Made by a program: the position numbers and the translations under genes. Shown here piece by piece: positions 1 to 6,581 of a stretch of 47,023 nt of DNA. This DNA comes from a virus. The notes under the pieces are model-generated. The model was not told where the DNA came from. It saw nothing but the letters and a program-made list of their open reading frames with translations, and ran no database searches. Each line of letters starts with the position of its first letter. Position 1 is the first letter of the stretch. The stretch covers positions 1 to 47,023 of IMG/VR virus record IMGVR_UViG_3300032236_000625, one strand, 5' to 3'.

Positions 1-986
1 AGCGTCGGTGCCGTACCGCCGGGGAATTTCCAGTAGGACGAGTAAGCCAATGTGCGAGATCCTGTGGCATCTTGCGTGACGTAGATGATGCCACTTTGAC
101 CTGGCGTAAGACCCGTTGGGTTGCCAAGCGTACGGTTGCCCGCAAGCGTGACGGAAAAGTTATTACCACCAGTGGCCGACATGTCGACAGCAATCGTGGC
201 CGCATCGGTTAATGCAACAATAGAAGCATATGCGTTATGGGTAACGGCTAGTGTCGGAATAGAAGAACCCCATGCGGGGGCAGCGGCGGAGCCGGCAGAA
301 ATTAAGAATTGACCAGACGTACCAAATCCGGTCGTACCGGATGTAGCAGGCGTTGTACCAAGATTGGTACTAAATCCAATAGCCCCGGATGAGTTAATAA
401 CGTGCGCACTAGCGCCGGTAGAACCCCAAGGAATATAAAATTTAAAACCATTTCCCGAACCAACAGCAATGTCGCCATCGTGGCCCGAGAAATAAATACC
501 ATTATTGATGGAAAAAAAGTCAGCAGGAGTTGATGAGCTAAACACCGATGAGTTCATACCGAACTCACCATAATAAGAGCTATCTGTTCCTAAGTCGTTA
601 CTTAAAACATAATTTGTAGATGCACCGGCGGTTCCAGATTTATTCTGCAACATTGATTGCAGATAAGAACCAGAAATTGTAGCACCCGAAGCAGTCGGTG
701 AATTAGAAGCATTAAAACTTAAAACTGGTGTCGTGCTGGTAGATGAACTAGTTTGAACAGTACCAACAGCGATGCCAGATGCTAAATCAATAGCACCGGA
801 TGTTAAAGAAAAATTTGAAGATGGCGTAATTTCTTGTGATCCGGCTGAACCAGAACCGTTACCTAACAACTTACCAGTCGCAAACGACAATACATGCTCG
901 GCGTTCCAGTTTGATGGCTGGACGAGTGTCGAGTCAGTACCGTCAGATTTTGCTGAAGTAAACGCGTGCTTGAGTGAAACGGTCAT
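1..986 (-). CDS. Tail fibre / receptor-binding-type protein (partial, 3' end outside window)
   Basis: The frame opens at an ATG (986-984) and stays open for 328 codons to the window edge, so the C-terminus is missing. The N-terminus carries the segment SDGTDSTLVQPSNWNAEH, of a kind common at the start of phage tail or receptor-binding proteins. The middle is low-complexity Ser/Thr/Gly/Asn-rich, as in fibrous tail proteins. The last visible part contains NRTLGNPTGLTPGQSG and SYWKFPGGTAPT, a module recurrent near the C-terminal region of tail fibres. AAGG lies a few bases before the ATG. It is the last gene of the leftward head/connector operon visible here. The tail role comes from recognised motifs and the receptor-binding role is inference. 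Confidence 0.75.
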   Translation of the reverse strand, partial: MTVSLKHAFTSAKSDGTDSTLVQPSNWNAEHVLSFATGKLLGNGSGSAGSQEITPSSNFSLTSGAIDLASGIAVGTVQTSSSTSTTPVLSFNASNSPTASGATISGSYLQSMLQNKSGTAGASTNYVLSNDLGTDSSYYGEFGMNSSVFSSSTPADFFSINNGIYFSGHDGDIAVGSGNGFKFYIPWGSTGASAHVINSSGAIGFSTNLGTTPATSGTTGFGTSGQFLISAGSAAAPAWGSSIPTLAVTHNAYASIVALTDAATIAVDMSATGGNNFSVTLAGNRTLGNPTGLTPGQSGIIYVTQDATGSRTLAYSSYWKFPGGTAPT

Positions 987-997
987 GGACTAAATCC

Positions 998-1417
998 TTA
1001 CGAGATTTGGAAGATACCGTTGGTCGCATCAAACGCAACAGTCAGTGTTTCGGTATTTGCAAGGGTAATGGACGAACCATAATCCCACCAAGAGACGAGT
1101 GGTTTAGCAGGGCTGGTCTGCGTGTCATTATAAAGCACTGCGTACTGGAATGGTCCGATGGTGCCTGATGAAGTAAACACCACGTTGGTACCCACAACCT
1201 TGGCAACGCCAGTGGTCGTGCTTTCAGTAATCGTCGTAGCCGTACCGCCCGCGGTGTAACCCGAGCCGGCAGCAATTTCAGTGATATCCGTCTTGATCTG
1301 GTTCGTGGAAACCGGAGCAGTGTTGGTCAACATGACCTTAAAGGTATTCGACCCGAAATTGTGCTTACCGTCGATTAAGTCTTTGGTAAACTGATTGAAC
1401 TTATTATAAGATGCCAT
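998..1417 (-). CDS. Small virion-type protein, unknown function
   Basis: 139 residues starting MASYNKFNQFTKDLIDGKH. The composition is beta-rich (Thr, Gly, Ser, Val) with no membrane segment, as in small phage tail or decoration proteins. A GGAGA Shine-Dalgarno precedes the ATG. The gene ends 12 bases before the tail-fibre start and follows the 209-residue protein across a 36-base gap that holds one copy of the dispersed palindrome (1435-1451). Position between connector and fibre genes suggests a tail or connector component, which is inference. I cannot name a family. Confidence 0.7.
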   Translation of the reverse strand: MASYNKFNQFTKDLIDGKHNFGSNTFKVMLTNTAPVSTNQIKTDITEIAAGSGYTAGGTATTITESTTTGVAKVVGTNVVFTSSGTIGPFQYAVLYNDTQTSPAKPLVSWWDYGSSITLANTETLTVAFDATNGIFQIS

Positions 1418-1453
1418 TTCGTATCTCCGTCTTTGTTACCACGCAGGTAACTT

Positions 1454-2083
1454 TTAAAATTTCCAATACCGCCTGCGAGCAAATGTCTGCGGAAAATTCC
1501 AAGCTTGCCCACGATATATGTTTTTGTGCTGCGCTTCAACCTTAGCTTGAGAAATAGCACCCTTAAAATTTTTACCGTGTGCTACTGCCATCTGCGGGTT
1601 CGAATAAGGTTTAGCAACCTGCCCCATCATACGACTTAACACACCTTCCAGAATATCATTACCATACTTATTTAAAATCCAAGCAGGAAATTCTGGGTAT
1701 CCGTCACGAGTAACCGGATCGGTAACGGTGAGGAAAACTCGTGCTGTATAGGTGTCGTCTGTATTCGGGGCGTAATTGAGGATGATCTCGCCGGGAGTTG
1801 CCATCGTAGCAGCCTGCGCGACGCCCTGAGAATTGGCTAAGCCCATAAGGCGGTTAATCACACCGGAAGTTGGTACGATGGTATAAGTATATGCAGCCGG
1901 ATTCTGGATATATGTTTGTGTGGTTGTCTGCACATCAAAATCAATATCCTCATACCAGATGTTAGAGTTCTGGAAAAACTCGTTCATGCAGTAGAAAAGC
2001 TCGTTTTGAATCGTGGCATCAAGAGCGCCGGGGAGGCGGACTCTAGCGTTATCCATGAGGCGGTTCATATCAGCGTTTGCCAT
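1454..2083 (-). CDS. Virion connector/tail-type protein
   Basis: 209 residues. The N-terminal part is helical (MNRLMDNARVRLPGALDA) followed by an acidic aromatic stretch (ELFYCMNEFFQ, WYEDIDFDV), then a beta-rich middle and a C-terminus rich in Arg and aromatics. This is the layout of small phage adaptor or tail-completion proteins, and the gene sits directly after the SU10-type adaptor gene with 7 bases between. A GAGGGGAT Shine-Dalgarno overlaps that gap. The structural role is inferred from position and composition. Confidence 0.65.
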   Translation of the reverse strand: MANADMNRLMDNARVRLPGALDATIQNELFYCMNEFFQNSNIWYEDIDFDVQTTTQTYIQNPAAYTYTIVPTSGVINRLMGLANSQGVAQAATMATPGEIILNYAPNTDDTYTARVFLTVTDPVTRDGYPEFPAWILNKYGNDILEGVLSRMMGQVAKPYSNPQMAVAHGKNFKGAISQAKVEAQHKNIYRGQAWNFPQTFARRRYWKF

Positions 2084-2090
2084 GATCCCC

Positions 2091-2444
2091 TCACGCTTGA
2101 ATGGTTAGAAGCTGCGAAACAAACTTGTTCAAGAATGCTGCTGAGCGGCTGTCTTGAGTATTTTCATCGTCACGGAGCTGGGCTTGGCCGCAGATATAAT
2201 AAACGAATGCCTGCCGGTACTGCGGATCAATATCGACAGAAGCCGACATGCTCGACGTAGAATAGCTAGGGAGGGTGGTACGTAGGTAGCCTCTGAGGAC
2301 ATCTGGGCGCAATCTACGCACTTCCATGATTCCTTCGGACAGAGCCTCAACTAAATCTGCATCGGGATAACGATATGGGACAACTTGGTCCTGTAAAAGA
2401 ACCCGAGCGCGGTCAACATAATTTTGAACTGTATCGAGCGCCAT
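2091..2444 (-). CDS. Head-tail adaptor-like protein (DUF6682/SU10-adaptor type)
   Basis: 117 residues. The N-terminus (NYVDRARVLLQDQVVPYRY, then PDADLVEALSEGIMEVRRL) matches my recollection of the phage adaptor family described as DUF6682 / SU10 adaptor, in which a helical protein docks under the portal. The C-terminal half (YRQAFVYYICGQAQLRDD) is also helical. It lies just after the major capsid gene and a terminator-like hairpin (2468-2492), the usual place for a connector gene. The family assignment rests on motif memory and needs a profile search. Confidence 0.65.
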   Translation of the reverse strand: MALDTVQNYVDRARVLLQDQVVPYRYPDADLVEALSEGIMEVRRLRPDVLRGYLRTTLPSYSTSSMSASVDIDPQYRQAFVYYICGQAQLRDDENTQDSRSAAFLNKFVSQLLTIQA

Positions 2445-2467
2445 GTTTTACCCCGCGTAAGGAGAAA

Positions 2468-2492
2468 GAGGGGGGTCTACGAAACCCCCCTC
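2468..2492 (-). terminator. Hairpin after major capsid gene (attenuator/terminator)
   Basis: On the minus strand a perfect 9-bp stem (GAGGGGGGT / ACCCCCCTC) with a 7-base loop follows the capsid stop codon and is followed by TTTCT. The U-tract is weak, so it may only attenuate. A partial terminator here would keep capsid mRNA abundant relative to downstream genes. Confidence 0.6.
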
Positions 2493-2499
2493 AATCTTT

Positions 2500-3501
2500 T
2501 TAGCCCTTAAGGACAACCGCCTGAGCGAGTGCCTTGCCGTCGACAACCTGATAACCATAGACCTGAAGGCCACGGAGAATCGTGCCGAAGGTAAGCTCGG
2601 AGCGGAGCGTCTCAACCTTCGAAATCTGCGAGGCAAACGTCAAACCATGAGCGTGACCTGCGTAGATTACGAACTGGCTGGCCGAAAGACCACCCGAGAC
2701 ACCGGCTGGAAGCAAGTTGGACACATAGACCGTAAAGCGGTCGATCATGCCAATGCGACCATTGCGCAGTGGGGTCGTAGGATCGCCCGTCAAGTATGCC
2801 TGACGGAGATCGGAGAACTTGAGGTACTGAGCAGCCCAAGCAGGAATGACAACCCAACGGCCGTCTTCTGGGATGTTCTGTTCGTCAAGAGTCTGACCGA
2901 GACGGAGGATCGCGTCGAGGATTTCGACCTGACCGGTCGAAGGCGAACGCGAAACAATCGTCAGAGGAGCACCGGTCGAGCCAAGGTTGATCGAACCGGT
3001 GATCGCACCAGCAGCCGTACCACGGTTAACCGAGGCCATGTTGCTTAGGATACCACCGAGAACGTCCGTATCGACCTTAATCTTGAGCTGCTGAGCAGCG
3101 TCATCAGACCAGATCGAGAGAGCGTTCAAGTCCGACTGAACGTCCATAACGTCGTCGAGGATCGTATTGAAGTACTTACCGTTGCCGATATAGAGTTCAA
3201 TGTTCGAGCCTTCTGGGCGATCAAGCGAGAGCGTACCGTCTGCGAGGTAATCGCGGATGGTGATCGTTGGTTTCGTACGAATCTTAACGCGGTCACCCTG
3301 ATTGCGGATTTCGCCTTCATAGTCCGTGTTAGAAATCGCTGCGAGAACCGTCGAGGCGTAGAACTTCTCGACGAGTTTGCCCGACCAGATTTCAGGAATA
3401 AATCCGTTTGACTGGAAGGCGTTACCGGTACCACCGGTAGGATAGATTGCTGGGGTAGTGCCGCTGCCTGCGACTCCAAAACCCGATGATGGAATAGCCA
3501 T
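2500..3501 (-). CDS. Major capsid protein (HK97-fold type)
   Basis: 333 residues, the usual size for a phage major capsid protein without a long delta domain. Sequence cues are the N-terminal FIPEIWSGKLVEKFYASTVL segment, an E-loop-like stretch with GDRVKIRTKPTITIRDY, then DVMDVQSDLNALSIWSDDAA and a C-terminal ARLEQ-like beta/alpha core (GRWVVIPAWAAQYLKFSD; RNGRIGMIDRFTVYVSN). It lies between the scaffold-like gene and the adaptor, as expected. AAGGAAG lies about 10 bases before the ATG, and the gene is followed by a strong hairpin. Function from family resemblance and gene order. Confidence 0.85.
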   Translation of the reverse strand: MAIPSSGFGVAGSGTTPAIYPTGGTGNAFQSNGFIPEIWSGKLVEKFYASTVLAAISNTDYEGEIRNQGDRVKIRTKPTITIRDYLADGTLSLDRPEGSNIELYIGNGKYFNTILDDVMDVQSDLNALSIWSDDAAQQLKIKVDTDVLGGILSNMASVNRGTAAGAITGSINLGSTGAPLTIVSRSPSTGQVEILDAILRLGQTLDEQNIPEDGRWVVIPAWAAQYLKFSDLRQAYLTGDPTTPLRNGRIGMIDRFTVYVSNLLPAGVSGGLSASQFVIYAGHAHGLTFASQISKVETLRSELTFGTILRGLQVYGYQVVDGKALAQAVVLKG

Positions 3502-3525
3502 TGCTTAGCTTCCTTAATGAAAAAG

Positions 3526-4560
3526 TTAACGGATGCGCCCTTCCCGCTGAGCCTCGAAAATTTGGGACTCGGCCTTGTTCTTCTCAGCATCCCTGCCACG
3601 GAATTTACCGGCAGCAACTTCTGAATAGAACGCAGCGATCTGTGCGCGTGTGAAGATGGGCTTCTCTACGGGGGCTGTATTAGAGCCTGCCGCAGTCTTG
3701 GCTCTGCCGGGTGCCGCGAAGTTCTCTAGCGGAACCTTGGGGACCGTAGTGGTCTGACCTTGGTTCGGCCCGTATCCTGCGGGTGCCACAGCAGCCTCTT
3801 CAGCGAGGAAGCCGTTAAAGAAGTTTAGTATACGGGAGGCATCGCCGCGCGCATACGCTGACTTCAGCATGTCATGACGAATATCACCAGAATACGGGTC
3901 TGGCAAGCGTAACCAGTCAAGAAATTCTGGATTTGTATTTAACTCCCTCCAGTCGGGCATCCGACTGTCCAGAGTAGACAACAGTTTAGACTGGGTATCT
4001 TGAGCTACAACCCCGTTCAAACCTTGGAGTTTTGACTCAAGTTCTGCAATTTTTGCCTCGTAAGCTTTAACCACTGGGGTCAATTCTTCACGAGCTTTTT
4101 TACCCACAACATTTAAAAAGTCGGAGCCATAATCCCGCTCTTCATCGGGGGTAATTAACTTTTCTGCGGATAAATCTGGAAGTGTCATGGACGAAGAAGC
4201 GGGCGCTGACTGTAAAGTTGCAATGATGTTTTGCAGATTTTGAATCTGCTCTGACATCTGCCGGACCTGTTCTTGCTGGCGGGTATAGCGCCCATTCACG
4301 GACTTATACTTGTGTTCCCAGCTTTCATCGTTCGAACCAGAAGTCTGCTCTTGCTCTCGCTCTTGCGGAGTTGAGATACTCTGGGACGAAAGCTCGGGAT
4401 GCGACCCGTTACTTTCTGAGGTAACCGGAGCCGGCTCTGGATTTTGGTTCTGGTTCTGGTTTTTGACTGCGTTAAAGATTTCTTCGGAGCGGGCGGCTGC
4501 GGCACGAACTGCGGCAGGGAGCTTAACGCTCGTATCAATTTGCATGGTGGATTCGCTCAC
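3526..4560 (-). CDS. Scaffold-like protein
   Basis: 344 residues, highly charged and mostly helical. An N-terminal low-complexity stretch (NQNQNQNPEP, then EREQEQ) leads into a coiled-coil region (QEQVRQMSEQIQNLQNIIAT) and a second one (KAYEAKIAELESKLQGLN). The C-terminus is basic. This composition immediately upstream of the capsid gene is typical of capsid scaffolding proteins. The start is a GTG that overlaps the previous stop as GTGA, with AAGG upstream. An ATG five codons in is the alternative start. Role inferred from order and composition. Confidence 0.75.
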   Translation of the reverse strand: MSESTMQIDTSVKLPAAVRAAAARSEEIFNAVKNQNQNQNPEPAPVTSESNGSHPELSSQSISTPQEREQEQTSGSNDESWEHKYKSVNGRYTRQQEQVRQMSEQIQNLQNIIATLQSAPASSSMTLPDLSAEKLITPDEERDYGSDFLNVVGKKAREELTPVVKAYEAKIAELESKLQGLNGVVAQDTQSKLLSTLDSRMPDWRELNTNPEFLDWLRLPDPYSGDIRHDMLKSAYARGDASRILNFFNGFLAEEAAVAPAGYGPNQGQTTTVPKVPLENFAAPGRAKTAAGSNTAPVEKPIFTRAQIAAFYSEVAAGKFRGRDAEKNKAESQIFEAQREGRIR

Positions 4561-4793
4561 TTACGTTTTCCTTGATATTGATCGGCCTTGGACTGGCAGT
4601 TAACCAATAGGTCAAGGAGACGGGTGCAAGCTTGCGCGCGTCCTTGGGCTACCGGTAATGTGTCGAAGGGCGATGCAACAAGATTATCCCGTTGCTTGTT
4701 GGTGTATTGTACAAATGCCCCTAAAAACTCTTTCCAGCTTTCAGGGGCAGTTCTTGCTAGTATTGCCGCTCTAATGGTGAGGTCTTCATCCAT
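4557..4793 (-). CDS. Small unknown protein of head operon
   Basis: 78 residues, helical, starting MDEDLTIRAAILARTAPESW. A central stretch (WKEFLGAFVQYTNKQRDNLV) and a basic C-terminus are visible. It overlaps the 110-residue gene by one base (TAATG) and the scaffold-like gene by four (GTGA), so it is translationally coupled to both. I do not recognise the family. Small proteins of this sort sit upstream of the scaffold in many podophage head operons. Confidence 0.65.
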   Translation of the reverse strand: MDEDLTIRAAILARTAPESWKEFLGAFVQYTNKQRDNLVASPFDTLPVAQGRAQACTRLLDLLVNCQSKADQYQGKRK

Positions 4794-5125
4794 TAGACAT
4801 TGCGACCCATTGAGAAGATGTTGATACCCATCGTGCCTACACCGTTGGCGTCTGCTGGGGTCATCTTCGAATAGTTGTTCATAGAGCGCTGAACTGGATC
4901 ACCACCCGTGATCGTGGCGCGCGCATGACGGTTTGGTAGAATCTCGTGGGCAATCTGTTTGCCGGGTTTCTCACCAACCGATGCTGTTTTTTTGTAGTTC
5001 GGGCGTTGCGGATCATCCGAGCCGCTGCTCATGCCAGCCATATAAGTCTCCTGTTTTCCGGTAGAATTTTTGCTATAATCACGACGTTGTGGATCATCTG
5101 AACCCGATCCATTACCAGTTCTCAT
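4793..5125 (-). CDS. Small unknown protein with duplicated motif and a second in-frame start
   Basis: 110 residues, hydrophilic, basic. The N-terminus carries two near-identical segments, GSGSDDPQRRDYSKN and SSGSDDPQRPNYKKT. There are two good starts: ATG at 5125 with AAGGAG upstream, and an in-frame ATG at 5041 (MAGMSSG) with AGGAGA upstream, which would give an 82-residue form. The second start sits immediately before the second motif copy. I do not recognise a family. Virion association is possible from its place between portal and scaffold. Confidence 0.6.
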   Translation of the reverse strand: MRTGNGSGSDDPQRRDYSKNSTGKQETYMAGMSSGSDDPQRPNYKKTASVGEKPGKQIAHEILPNRHARATITGGDPVQRSMNNYSKMTPADANGVGTMGINIFSMGRNV

Positions 5126-5134
5126 AATAACTCC

Positions 5135-5254
5135 TTAATGAACCGAGTACCAAAAGTTACCGCTTGGAGACACACTTCCGGTTGCCGTAATCAGGGCATT
5201 AATGACCCCAGTGATATCACTGGGGTCAATGTTGATCTTATTAAGGATTGTCAT
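5135..5254 (-). CDS. 39-residue protein resembling the N-terminus of the next gene upstream
   Basis: ATG at 5254 with AGGGGG about 10 bases upstream, stop TAA at 5137-5135. The start MTILNKINIDPSDITGVINA aligns with MSVISKLFVDPSDVSGALAA of the 123-residue protein encoded just upstream (5267-5638), sharing a DPSD(I/V)(T/S)G core. The C-terminus is short (SGNFWYSVH). It could be a small paralogue or the remnant of a duplicated gene. No function can be assigned. Confidence 0.55.
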   Translation of the reverse strand: MTILNKINIDPSDITGVINALITATGSVSPSGNFWYSVH

Positions 5255-5266
5255 GCCAACCCCCTG

Positions 5267-5638
5267 TTACGCGCTATAGAGTGTATTCCAAGTACCGGCG
5301 ACTGCGCAAATAAATGAAGCAGACTTAGCGGCTGCTACACCGAATGCACCATTCTGGGTAGCATTCATGTATTCACCGGAAGCTGGATATACGTTCATTG
5401 AGTTAGTTGCAGTCGCGTTAATTACATCGACGCGAGCGCCGGCGGTAGCAGCAGGGAGCTTAACCGAGTCGTTAGCCGAAGCTACCGTGGTGACACGGTT
5501 GATCGACGAGGTAAGTACAGTTGCGTTGGTCTGACCGCCACCCGCATATGCGGTAATAGCGTTCGTAACCGAGTCACGAGCAGCAAGCGCACCCGAGACA
5601 TCGCTCGGGTCAACAAAAAGTTTAGATATTACAGACAT
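5267..5638 (-). CDS. Small virion/decoration-type protein
   Basis: 123 residues. After a short head (ISKLFVDPSDVSGA) the protein is a beta-rich Ala/Thr/Val/Asn repeat-like domain: TNATVLTSSINRVTTVASA, then DSVKLPAATAGARVDVINA and a final FICAVAGTWNTL. This pattern (values in a grid of sites, with NAT, KLP and GARV motifs) recurs in small phage head or decoration proteins. It lies in the head operon between the portal and the scaffold. Decoration is inference; the virion link is moderately supported. Confidence 0.6.
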   Translation of the reverse strand: MSVISKLFVDPSDVSGALAARDSVTNAITAYAGGGQTNATVLTSSINRVTTVASANDSVKLPAATAGARVDVINATATNSMNVYPASGEYMNATQNGAFGVAAAKSASFICAVAGTWNTLYSA

Positions 5639-5655
5639 CGGAGTACCTTTCTAAA

Positions 5656-6018
5656 TTAACCGTTACGAGGAGCGGAGGAGCCGGGGAGGGCCGTGTCTGC
5701 GGTCTGAGGACCAAACATCTTAGTCGTGCCACCCTTAACACCCCAGTTATTGTCTGGAGCCTGACGACCGTTGGCTGGCGAAGATTCACCCGGCTTAGCT
5801 GGCGAAGCATCCTGCTCACCAAACATCGAGGTCTTACCGACGCTATAACCAATACCGAACTTGTTGTTTGCCTTCATGTTGCCGTTGTTTGGCGACGAAG
5901 TTCCGGGGGTTGCTGGCGAAGCATCTTGCTCACCAAACATCTTAGTCGTACCACCTTTAGCAAAGACGTTGCCCTTCTCGGACTTCTCCTTACCAAATAC
6001 TTCTGAGTTCTTAGCCAT
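5656..6018 (-). CDS. Small repeat protein (three MFGxQxA...PG repeats)
   Basis: 120 residues from the ATG at 6018 (MAKNSEVFGKE), chosen because AAGGAA lies about 8 bases upstream. A longer reading from 6045 would overlap the previous gene. It contains three imperfect copies of a roughly 35-residue unit with core KGGTTKMFGEQDASPATPG, ending SSPNNG, SSPANG and SAPRNG. The protein is hydrophilic, Gly/Asn/Ser-rich and probably disordered. Function unknown; I expect a small virion or assembly-associated protein from position. Confidence 0.6.
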   Translation of the reverse strand: MAKNSEVFGKEKSEKGNVFAKGGTTKMFGEQDASPATPGTSSPNNGNMKANNKFGIGYSVGKTSMFGEQDASPAKPGESSPANGRQAPDNNWGVKGGTTKMFGPQTADTALPGSSAPRNG

Positions 6019-6029
6019 GAGTTTTTTCC

Positions 6030-6308
6030 TTAATAGTTCTGACAAGAGATGACTTTACTGCCCTTGCCATAGGCCATGGCTTGGACTTTTCCCCCCTTTG
6101 CCAACCCTTGAGTTGGGAGGTAGGAACCTGCTGGAGCCGACATTCCCGGTACTTTCGCATTCGGGATTGGCGTCACGTTATTAGAAGCTCTGGGGTCATA
6201 ACCACCTACGTTAAAACCCTTACCACGAATCTGCACAACCTTCTCACCTTTAGGAACGTTGACCCGTGGCATCTTTTGAAGTTGGCGAACAGTGGACATA
6301 TTTTTCAT
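6030..6308 (-). CDS. Small basic Gly/Lys-rich protein, unknown
   Basis: 92 residues, strongly basic at the N-terminus (MPRVNVPKGEKVVQIRGKG) with a GGYDPRASNN turn and a C-terminal AKGGKVQAMAYGKGSK stretch of a kind often seen in short phage head-operon proteins. It begins with a 4-base ATGA overlap with the gene before it, so the two are coupled. A Met at codon 4 is the alternative start. No enzymatic motif is visible. Confidence 0.6.
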   Translation of the reverse strand: MKNMSTVRQLQKMPRVNVPKGEKVVQIRGKGFNVGGYDPRASNNVTPIPNAKVPGMSAPAGSYLPTQGLAKGGKVQAMAYGKGSKVISCQNY

Positions 6309-6580
6309 TGATCGTCACCCGCTTGTTTCTTGGCGGTTTCATAGTCCGTCTGCGTCGAGTTAGACGCGTCCGACAAACGGGCCATTTTATTATTCTGAGC
6401 GCGATTATAAACTCCGCCGCGAGATGGCTCGCGTCCGGCGTCATAAAGATCATCGTTTGCTTTGCTATGCGCACTTGCGGCTGCACCAACACGTTGGGCC
6501 TCAGTTACCTTGCCACCCTCTTCGTACTTACTCACAACCTTTGAATGAAGGTGCGGTATGCCCTTAAGTACAGACTTCAT
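6305..6580 (-). CDS. Small hydrophilic protein next to portal, unknown
   Basis: 91 residues from the ATG at 6580, one base after the portal stop codon; GGGGGC precedes it within the portal 3' end. A longer reading in this frame would lie inside the portal gene and is not credible. The sequence is charged and helical (HSKVVSKYEEGGKVTEAQR, AASAHSKANDDLYDAGR). Function unknown. It is coupled to the next gene by an ATGA overlap. Confidence 0.55.
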   Translation of the reverse strand: MKSVLKGIPHLHSKVVSKYEEGGKVTEAQRVGAAASAHSKANDDLYDAGREPSRGGVYNRAQNNKMARLSDASNSTQTDYETAKKQAGDDQ

Positions 6581-6581
6581 T

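Noticed and set aside
2647-3048. 133-codon plus-strand frame inside the capsid gene
   Set aside because: It is antisense to a well-supported capsid gene, has no ribosome site, and its composition looks like a reverse-complement shadow.
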